A stretch of DNA of 64,000 nt. Source: JADJWR01 sp963847675. Lineage in GTDB: Bacteria > Pseudomonadota > Gammaproteobacteria > Burkholderiales > Burkholderiaceae_F. Position numbers and translations under genes: made by a program. Under the pieces are notes generated by a model. That model did no database searches, was not told the origin of the DNA, and saw nothing but the letters and a program-made list of their open reading frames with translations. Positions 58,336-64,000 of this stretch are shown here, piece after piece (within the stretch, counting starts at the first letter, position 1; the number at the start of each line of letters is the position of its first letter). Location: contig CAWKAP010000004.1 in assembly GCA_963847675.1 (NCBI GenBank), positions 496,001 through 560,000 on the forward strand. The letters are read 5' to 3'.

Positions 58336-59795
58336 CGCTCTGCCCCGAACACGTCGACGCCGTCGAAGCGGCAGGCCGGGCTGGCGTGGCCGACGCGGAT
58401 GGCCTGGTTCGGTTCGCCCTTGCCGCAGTACGGCGTGCCCATCACTTCCATCGTCGACGCGTCGCCGACCATCGACAGCGAGCGCCAGAAGGTGGCCGAG
58501 ATGCCGCGGTAGTTGGGGCTGCGAACGACTTCGGCCAGCCTGCCTTCGCGGATGCGCTGGCCCCATTCGCAGCCGAACTGGAACTTGTTGCGCGAATCGT
58601 CGATCGACCACGACGCGTTGGTCTTCATCAGGATCCCGTCGTCGATCGAGGCGATCATTTCCGCCAGAGTGGACGTGCCCGGCTCGACGTTCAGGTTGCT
58701 CATGCGATCGATCGGCGGCCGGTTCCAGCTGCAGCTTCGTGCGGTCGCCACCGCCGGCAGGTCGCTGCGCAGCCGCGCCACACGCTGCTGCGAGAGGGTG
58801 CCGCCCAGCGGACGCAGCAGCAGGCCGTCGCGGATCAGGAATTCGCGCGTCGCGCGGCTGCCTTCGTCGTCAAACGCGAAGCTGGCAAATTCCTCGCCGC
58901 GGCTCGGGTCGAACGTGACGTTGAGCAGTCGCGAGCCGTACGGGTAGGCGCCGAACATGTCGAGCGTGACGAAGCTGGTTCCGGCGTAGTTGCGCTCGTC
59001 GCCGAGGATGCGGTCGAGTTCGAGCGGGTGGCCGATCGACTCGTGGATCTGCAGCATCATCTGGTCCGGCATCAGCAGCACGTCGAACTTTCCGCTCGGG
59101 CAGTTCGGCGCGGCGATCAGCTGCAGCGCCTCCTCCGCAGTCGTGCGGCCGCTGCCGACGAAGCCCGAGCGGTCGATCACTTCGGCTCCGCCCTGCTGGC
59201 AGTAGCCGTTGTCGCGGCCGCCCCACGAACGGATCTGCGTCAGGCCGTCGGCATGCGCGACGACGTGCAGCGCTGGAATCGTGAAGTCGTACTCCTGCAG
59301 CGTCTCGCCGCCGTCGGCGCTCGCCGTCAGCTGGCGGCTGCGCACGGTCCACAGGCTTGCTTCCCAGTCGACGATGCGCTCGTCGATGCGGCAGGCCTTC
59401 GATTCACGCATCAGCAGGTCGAGACGGTCGGCCGCGCTCAGCGCCAGCGGCCTGGCCGTGGCGGAGGCGTAGCGGCCGGTCGCCTTCGGCAGCGTCGGCG
59501 CGGTGTCGAACACGCTGCGCCCGCGGCTGAGCCGCGCCCACTCGACGGCGCGGTCGATCGCCGCCCGCAGGCCGGCATCGGACAGGTCGCTGGTCGCCGC
59601 ATAGCCGATCCCGTCGCCGATCAGGACGGTGACCATGCCGCCGCGGTCGAGCGAGCGATCGGCGGGCTCGGCGACGTCCTGCCGGACGCGCGTAGTAATC
59701 GAGTGTTCTTCCACCACGCGCAACGACGCGTGGTCGAGCCCGCTCGGCACCAGCCGCAGGAAGCGCTGGGCAATGGTTTCGACGTCGAAGGGCAT
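58332..59795 (-). CDS. TldD-family metallopeptidase
   Basis: A 487-residue TldD-like protease subunit. The zinc-binding HESIGHPLELDRILG motif is present at about residue 252, followed by a Cys-bearing GDASTMEVMGTPYCGKGEPNQ near the end. With its TldE partner it forms a chamber protease acting on unfolded peptides. The ATG at 59795 (MPFDVETIAQRFL) is chosen; the longer frame upstream runs through a terminator-like hairpin. No peptide substrate gene is recognisable nearby. Confidence 0.88.
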   Translation of the reverse strand: MPFDVETIAQRFLRLVPSGLDHASLRVVEEHSITTRVRQDVAEPADRSLDRGGMVTVLIGDGIGYAATSDLSDAGLRAAIDRAVEWARLSRGRSVFDTAPTLPKATGRYASATARPLALSAADRLDLLMRESKACRIDERIVDWEASLWTVRSRQLTASADGGETLQEYDFTIPALHVVAHADGLTQIRSWGGRDNGYCQQGGAEVIDRSGFVGSGRTTAEEALQLIAAPNCPSGKFDVLLMPDQMMLQIHESIGHPLELDRILGDERNYAGTSFVTLDMFGAYPYGSRLLNVTFDPSRGEEFASFAFDDEGSRATREFLIRDGLLLRPLGGTLSQQRVARLRSDLPAVATARSCSWNRPPIDRMSNLNVEPGTSTLAEMIASIDDGILMKTNASWSIDDSRNKFQFGCEWGQRIREGRLAEVVRSPNYRGISATFWRSLSMVGDASTMEVMGTPYCGKGEPNQAIRVGHASPACRFDGVDVFGAER

Positions 59796-59861
59796 ATCTG
59801 ACTCGAGGGGTTCCGTTCGTCGCAGCCGGATTTCAGCGTTGGGCCTTGTCCCGCGCAGCGA

Positions 59862-59901
59862 CAACAAAGAAAACGCCGCGCTGGTCGTTCCGGCGCGGCG
59901 T
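59862..59901 (-). terminator. Terminator-like hairpin in the leader of the tldD-tldE operon
   Basis: ACGCCGCGC (59873-59881) and GCGCGGCGT (59893-59901) form a 9-bp stem; read on the minus strand it is followed by TTTTCTTTGTTGT, a convincing T-tract. It lies 67-106 bp before the tldD start with no recognised gene ahead of it on that strand. The rest of the 59796-60035 gap shows only short open frames. Confidence 0.6.
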
Positions 59902-60035
59902 ACTTCTGCTTACTAGTAAACGCGGATTGATCGGGATTCTAGCTGCGTTGACGCTTCGCGCCGTACTTTCCGTGGTCGTTCAACGCGCTCGACAGCAAAC
60001 TGCCCTCCCTTGCATCGTTTATAGGAGATTGTGAA

Positions 60036-60935
60036 GTGAGTCTTTCTGATCCGGCACCCTTGTCCGAAATCCGCGGCGAACTGGACAGCCTCAGTCCGCC
60101 GCTGGCGCTCGACCGCCGCGGTTTCGTCAAGACTTCGCTGGCGGCGGGATTCGCCGCGGCCGTCCTGCCCGTGCAGGCGCAGACGATGATCATGACCGAT
60201 GCGCAGGGCCTCACCGCAGGCGAAGTGAAGATCCCGACGCGCGACGGCGAGATGCCCGCCTACCGTGCCATGCCGGCCGGCAAGCGCGGCCTTGGCACCG
60301 TGCTGGTCGTGCAGGAGATCTTCGGCGTGCACGAGCACATCAAGGACGTGTGCCGGCGTTTCGCCAAAGCGGGTTTCCTGGCCGTCGCGCCGGAACTGTA
60401 TGCGCGCCAGGGCGACCCGACCAAGTACAGCGACATCTCGAAGCTGTTGAGCGAGGTCGTTTCGAAGGTGCCGGACGCCCAGGTCATGAGCGATCTTGAT
60501 GCGACCGTCGCATGGGCGGAGAAGAACGGCGGCGGCGCCGGCGACGTCGGCATCACCGGCTTCTGCTGGGGCGGACGGATCACCTGGCTCTACCTTGCGC
60601 ACAATCCCAGAGTGAACGCGGGTGTGGCCTGGTACGGTCGCGTGGTTGGCAACAGCACGCCCGCCACGCCGAAGCATCCGATCGACCTGGCCGCGTCGAT
60701 CAAGCAGCCGGTCCTTGCGCTGTACGGTGGCGCCGATGCCGGGATCCCGAGCGAGACGATCTATCGGATGATGGCCGCGTTGCAGACCGCCGGCAACACG
60801 AGGTCTGAACTCGTCCTGTACAAGGACGCGCCGCACGCTTTTCACGCCGACTACCGGCCAAGCTACCGCAGGGAAGCTGCCGAAGACGGCTGGAAGCGCG
60901 CGGTGGCCTGGTTCAGGGCGAACGGCGTCGGTTGA
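60036..60935 (+). CDS. Tat-exported dienelactone hydrolase
   Basis: A 299-residue alpha/beta hydrolase. An N-terminal twin-arginine signal is visible (DRRGFVKTSLAAGFAAAV, Arg27-Arg28) after a 26-residue leader, so export folded to the periplasm is expected. The core shows VVQEIFGVHEHIKDVCRRFAKAGF (in outline), the Cys nucleophile in GFCWGG, and a His in DAPHAFHADYR. Dienelactone hydrolases cleave lactones in chlorocatechol breakdown, but exported members likely have other ester substrates. The GTG start at 60036 follows AGGAGA. Confidence 0.9.
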   Translation: MSLSDPAPLSEIRGELDSLSPPLALDRRGFVKTSLAAGFAAAVLPVQAQTMIMTDAQGLTAGEVKIPTRDGEMPAYRAMPAGKRGLGTVLVVQEIFGVHEHIKDVCRRFAKAGFLAVAPELYARQGDPTKYSDISKLLSEVVSKVPDAQVMSDLDATVAWAEKNGGGAGDVGITGFCWGGRITWLYLAHNPRVNAGVAWYGRVVGNSTPATPKHPIDLAASIKQPVLALYGGADAGIPSETIYRMMAALQTAGNTRSELVLYKDAPHAFHADYRPSYRREAAEDGWKRAVAWFRANGVG

Positions 60936-61043
60936 GACGAGCCATCCACGGCAGCGAGGCGGCCGCGCACTGCGCGGCCGTTTTGCTTCGCAGTGCCAGA
61001 CTTGACAGCTCTGCTAGCCTGCACCGCCGACCGACGCTGACCG

Positions 61044-61823
61044 ATGAACACGCTCGCCTGGATCACCCTCGCCAACGTCCTGTCGACGCTGGTGTCGATC
61101 GCGCTGGCGGCGTGGCTGAGCTTCCGCTATCTCAGCGCGATGGTCGAGCGGTTGGTGTGCGTCTCGGCGGGCCTGCTGCTGACGGTCGCCTTTACGCGGC
61201 TCGTGCCCGAGGCCATCGAGGGCGGCATCGACACGCATGCGCTCGGCTGGGTGCTGCTGGCCGGCATCCTCGGCTTCTTCCTGCTCGAGAAGCTGGCGCT
61301 GATCCATCACACGCACCACCACGAAGGCGACGAGCATCACCACGCCCACGGTCATGACGCACGGGAGGCGGGCCGCGGCGGCATCCCGATCCTGGTCGGC
61401 GACGCCTTTCACAACTTTGCCGACGGCGTGGTGATCGCCGCGGCGTTCCTGGTCGACTGGCGCGCCGGCGTGCTGGCCACGGCGGCCGTGATGGCGCATG
61501 AAATCCCGCACGAGGTCGGCGACTTCATGATCCTGCTCAACGCCGGCTACACGAAGCGGCGCGCGTTCGTCTTCAACCTGCTGTCCGGCAGTTCGGCGGT
61601 CGCCGGCGGCGTGGTCGGCTACTTCGTGCTCGACGCGATGGAAGGACTGTTGCCGTATGCGCTGCTGCTGGCAGCGTCGAGCTTCATCTACATCGCATTG
61701 AGCGACCTGCTGCCGGAAATGATGCGCCGCTCGCGGCTGGCGGAGTCCCTGCCTCAGGTGGGACTCGTGCTGGCGGGCGTGGCGATGGCGGCGCTGATCG
61801 GCGCCGCCATGCGCGCTCACTGA
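61044..61823 (+). CDS. ZIP-family metal transporter
   Basis: A 259-residue protein with eight hydrophobic segments. The loop after the third helix is very rich in His (HHTHHHEGDEHHHAHGHD, about residues 89-106). The metal path helices HNFADGVVIAAAF and HEIPHEVGDFMILLNAG carry the family His/Glu/Asp residues. ZIP proteins bring Zn2+ or other divalent metals into the cytoplasm; the GufA/ZupT side of the family is closest by eye. It lies downstream of the dienelactone hydrolase after a 108-bp gap. Confidence 0.92.
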   Translation: MNTLAWITLANVLSTLVSIALAAWLSFRYLSAMVERLVCVSAGLLLTVAFTRLVPEAIEGGIDTHALGWVLLAGILGFFLLEKLALIHHTHHHEGDEHHHAHGHDAREAGRGGIPILVGDAFHNFADGVVIAAAFLVDWRAGVLATAAVMAHEIPHEVGDFMILLNAGYTKRRAFVFNLLSGSSAVAGGVVGYFVLDAMEGLLPYALLLAASSFIYIALSDLLPEMMRRSRLAESLPQVGLVLAGVAMAALIGAAMRAH

Positions 61824-61835
61824 GGTTGCATTCCG

Positions 61836-62685
61836 CTACGGCTTGGCGCCGGTCGCCACCGGTCGCGAGCGGTCGGCAACCCACTCGCTCCACGAGCCGG
61901 GGAACAGGCGTGCGCCCGGCAGGCCGGCAATGCGCATCGCCAGCAGGTGGTGACAGGCCGTGACGCCGGAGCCGCACTGCGCCACCATCTGCCGGGGCAT
62001 GTGGCCGGCGAGCAGGGCCTCGAATTCGGCGCGCAACTGCTCGGCCGGCTTGAAGCGTCCGTCGGCAAGGTTGGCCTGCCAGAAGCGATTGATGGCGCCG
62101 GGAATGTGACCGGCCACCGGATCGAGCGGCTCGACGCGGCCTTCATAGCGTTCCGGCGCACGCGCATCGACGAGCAGGGCGGCAGGGCGTCGCGAGCAGG
62201 CGCTGCAGCTGCGCAGCGTCGACCACTTCCTCCAGGCTTTCGCCTGCCACGAACCGGGTGGGCAGGCGGGCGGGGGCTTCGGTGCTGCTGCGGTTCGTTT
62301 CTGCGAGCCACGCCGGCCAGCCGCCATCGAGGACCGCGACCTTCTCGTGGCCGAGCCAGCGGGCCAGCCACCACAGCCGGACCGCGAACGATCCGCCGTT
62401 GGCGTCGTAGGCGACGATCTGCGTGTCGCGGTCGATGCCCCAGGCGCTGAAACGTGCCGCCAGGTCGTCGCGGCTCGGCAAGGGATGGCGGCCGTTGGCG
62501 CCGGTCTTGGCGCCGGAAAGATCGGTATCGAGATCCGCGAACACGGCGCCGGGTATGTGACCTTCCGCGTACTGCTGTCGACCGGCGTCGACGTTGATCA
62601 GATCGTGCCGGCAGTCGATCACGCACCAGTCGGCGTCGAACAGGTGCGCCTGAAGTTCTGAAACCTTGACGAGGGTCGTGCTCAT
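61836..62685 (-). CDS. sseA: 3-Mercaptopyruvate/thiosulfate sulfurtransferase, one frame break
   Basis: A two-rhodanese-domain enzyme of about 283 residues moving sulfur from mercaptopyruvate or thiosulfate to an acceptor. The N-terminal inactive domain has DWCVIDCRHDLINVDAG and GHIPGAVFADLDTDLSG; the C-terminal domain holds the catalytic loop CGSGVTACHHLLAM. One extra C near 62190 interrupts the frame between LLATP and AALLVDARAPERYEG. The start ATG 62685 overlaps the EamA gene stop by 4 nt. The CGSGVT loop resembles mercaptopyruvate enzymes more than thiosulfate ones. Confidence 0.88.
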
Positions 62686-63566
62686 CGAATGTCCGCGGAA
62701 GAGGGTGCCTTGATCTCCGGTCGCCGCTGCGCCAGCCAGGTGGCCAGCGCGCCGCTGCCGATCACGATCGCCATGCCGATCCAGCCGGCCAGCGCGATCC
62801 GGTCGGCGAAGAAGATCACGCCGATCGAAGCCGCGAAGACGATGGCGGAGTATTGCAGACTGGCGGTGAGCAGCGCATGGCCGAGCGCATAGGCGCGGGT
62901 CATCGCCAGCTGCGCGAGCAGCGCGGTAATGCCGACCGCCGCCAGCTCGGCGGCGCCGCCCGGCGTATGCGCGGTGAAGCCGGTGATCAGGCTGCCGGCG
63001 AGGCCCAGGGCGAGCGCCGACAGCGAGAAATAGAAGACGATCCGCCATTCCGGCTCGCCATGGCGGGCCAGGTCGCGCACGTACCAGTAGGCGGTCGCCG
63101 AAAGGAGCCCCGACAGCAGTCCGGCGGATGCGCCGAGCCAACGGCCGGCGCCGAAGCTCGGCTGCAGCAGGAGCAGCACGCCGATGAACCCAAGCGCGAC
63201 GGTCAGCAGCAGCGGCACGTTGGCGGGCTGCCGCGCCCGCAACGCTGCGCCGAGGACGAACGCGGCGAGAAACAGCGACGAGGTGTAGTTCAGCGCTGTT
63301 GCCGTCCCGAGCGGAAGCGTCGCCGCCGCGTAAAACCAGAGGCTCAATGCCGCGGTGCCGACGGCGCCACGGCGGAAATGCGTCCAGGGCACCGGCGTGC
63401 CGAGCGGCCGGCGCGTGAGGTGCGCATACGCGGCCAATGCGACGACGCCTGTCAGCGCGCGGTAGAACACGATCTCCGCGATGTGGTAGCGGGCCGCCGC
63501 CAGCTTCACGCATGCGCCGAGGACGGCGAAAAACAGCGCGGCGACCAGCATCCAGAGGGAGTGCAT
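62682..63566 (-). CDS. EamA/DMT-family transporter
   Basis: A 294-residue membrane protein with ten hydrophobic helices in two EamA repeats (about 1-135 and 145-285). Seen: FYRALTGVVALAAYAHL in helix 2, ALNYTSSLFLAAF, and QYSAIVFAASIGVIFFADRIAL in the second repeat. DMT permeases export amino acids, nucleotides or other metabolites; the substrate here is unknown. It is coupled to the sulfurtransferase by a 4-nt overlap and divergent from xseB. Confidence 0.9.
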   Translation of the reverse strand: MHSLWMLVAALFFAVLGACVKLAAARYHIAEIVFYRALTGVVALAAYAHLTRRPLGTPVPWTHFRRGAVGTAALSLWFYAAATLPLGTATALNYTSSLFLAAFVLGAALRARQPANVPLLLTVALGFIGVLLLLQPSFGAGRWLGASAGLLSGLLSATAYWYVRDLARHGEPEWRIVFYFSLSALALGLAGSLITGFTAHTPGGAAELAAVGITALLAQLAMTRAYALGHALLTASLQYSAIVFAASIGVIFFADRIALAGWIGMAIVIGSGALATWLAQRRPEIKAPSSADIR

Positions 63567-63637
63567 ACGGCACCCAGTCTATCGGCCGGCACGCCGTGAA
63601 CAGGCCCTAGAATCGGGCTGTCTTCGATCCTCACGCC

Positions 63638-63889
63638 ATGGCCAAGACCTCCGCTCCAAAACCGGTCGCCGAACTTTCCTTCGAACAGGCGCTTGATGAA
63701 CTCGATGCGCTGGTCAGGCGGATGGAAGCCGGTGAACTCAGCCTCGACGATGCGGTAGCCGCCTACCGGCGCGGCGCGGAGCTGGCCAAGCATTGCCAGG
63801 GGAAGCTGGCGGTGGCCGAGCAGGAGATCCGCAAGCTCGACGGCGACATGCTGACCCCGCTCGATCCGGGGCAGTTGCGCGGCGCATGA
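63638..63889 (+). CDS. xseB: Exodeoxyribonuclease VII small subunit
   Basis: An 83-residue helical protein with the signature SFEQALDELDALVRRMEAGELSLDDAVAAYRRG (in outline), the whole length of XseB. It binds several copies to XseA to form exonuclease VII, which degrades single-stranded DNA into oligonucleotides. Its stop overlaps the next ATG by 4 nt; the xseB-ispA pairing is typical, often followed by dxs. Confidence 0.95.
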   Translation: MAKTSAPKPVAELSFEQALDELDALVRRMEAGELSLDDAVAAYRRGAELAKHCQGKLAVAEQEIRKLDGDMLTPLDPGQLRGA

Positions 63890-64000
63890 GCGCAGTGAGA
63901 GGCCTGGCGCCGGACGCGGTCACTGCCGCCGACTTCGAAAGCTGGGTGCGTTCGCGGCTGGAGTGGTTCGAACTTGCCGCCGAGGCGGCGCTTCCGCCGG
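63886..64000 (+). CDS. ispA: Polyprenyl synthetase (farnesyl diphosphate synthase), N-terminus only
   Basis: Only 38 codons lie before the right edge (MSAVRGLAPDAVTAADFESW). The short helix FESWVRSRLEWFELAAEAALPP fits the start of bacterial farnesyl diphosphate synthases, and the overlap with xseB matches the conserved xseB-ispA order. The catalytic aspartate motifs are outside the window, so the call leans on context. Confidence 0.72.
   Translation, partial: MSAVRGLAPDAVTAADFESWVRSRLEWFELAAEAALPP

Noticed and set aside
59913..60845. Long minus-strand frame opposite the dienelactone hydrolase
   Set aside because: It lies wholly antisense to a clear hydrolase gene and shows no motif.

Overview
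The window is a strongly GC-rich, gene-dense chromosomal segment. It looks like a betaproteobacterium, most likely Burkholderiales or a close relative. The evidence is the gene neighbourhoods (hemC-hemD-hemX-hemY; polA facing a LOG gene, a DUF2782 gene, thrB of the APH-like type and a BPSS1780-type membrane protein; yggS-proC beside pilT-pilU; leuS-lptE-holA-proA) and the protein sequences themselves. Most genes are ordinary housekeeping genes, often joined by 4-nt ATGA overlaps. No integrase, transposase, phage gene, rRNA or CRISPR array was seen.

Layout: 0-7.4 kb holds a phospholipase D-like gene cut by the left edge, the heme-synthesis run hemCDXY and a CPA1-type K+/H+ antiporter. 7.4-14.7 kb holds an SDR and a badly frame-broken aldehyde dehydrogenase, ppa, a FemAB-like acyltransferase, nadE, glnB and an alpha/beta hydrolase, with palindromic repeat clusters between genes. 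14.8-16.6 kb is a small accessory spot: tRNA-Ala(CGC), a BrnT/BrnA toxin-antitoxin pair, an imperfect second copy of the tRNA 3' end plus its terminator, and an Mrr-like nuclease. 16.6-21.8 kb looks like an oxidative or light-stress cluster: renalase-like FAD oxidoreductase, two coupled unknown small proteins, a 58-aa membrane peptide, a fasciclin protein, an SDR, a DCC-family protein running out of frame into a HiPIP-like tail, and a divergent LitR-like MerR regulator.

22-29.3 kb has a thiamine-binding-type protein, YajQ, a PIN/RHH toxin-antitoxin pair, a kinase-like/ICMT-like pair, ridA-recG, and oxyR beside dps. 29.4-34.7 kb is a glycerol-3-phosphate ABC transporter operon (ugpBAEC order) next to ubiA; glpD at 54.5 kb would use its substrate. 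34.7-43.7 kb covers proC-yggS, pilT-pilU, glutathione peroxidase, an RlmL-like methyltransferase, a HIT protein, proA-holA and lptE. 43.7-54.5 kb covers leuS, uvrD, thrB and polA. 54.5-64 kb holds glpD, a lectin-like lipoprotein, a TldD/TldE protease pair, a Tat-exported dienelactone hydrolase, a ZIP metal transporter, a mercaptopyruvate-type sulfurtransferase, an EamA exporter, xseB and the start of ispA.

Throughout the window about 21 single-base frame breaks interrupt otherwise conserved genes, including the essential leuS and polA. Most read as one extra base. This pattern suggests uncorrected sequencing or assembly indels rather than decay, so I give spans from the homologous start to the homologous stop.
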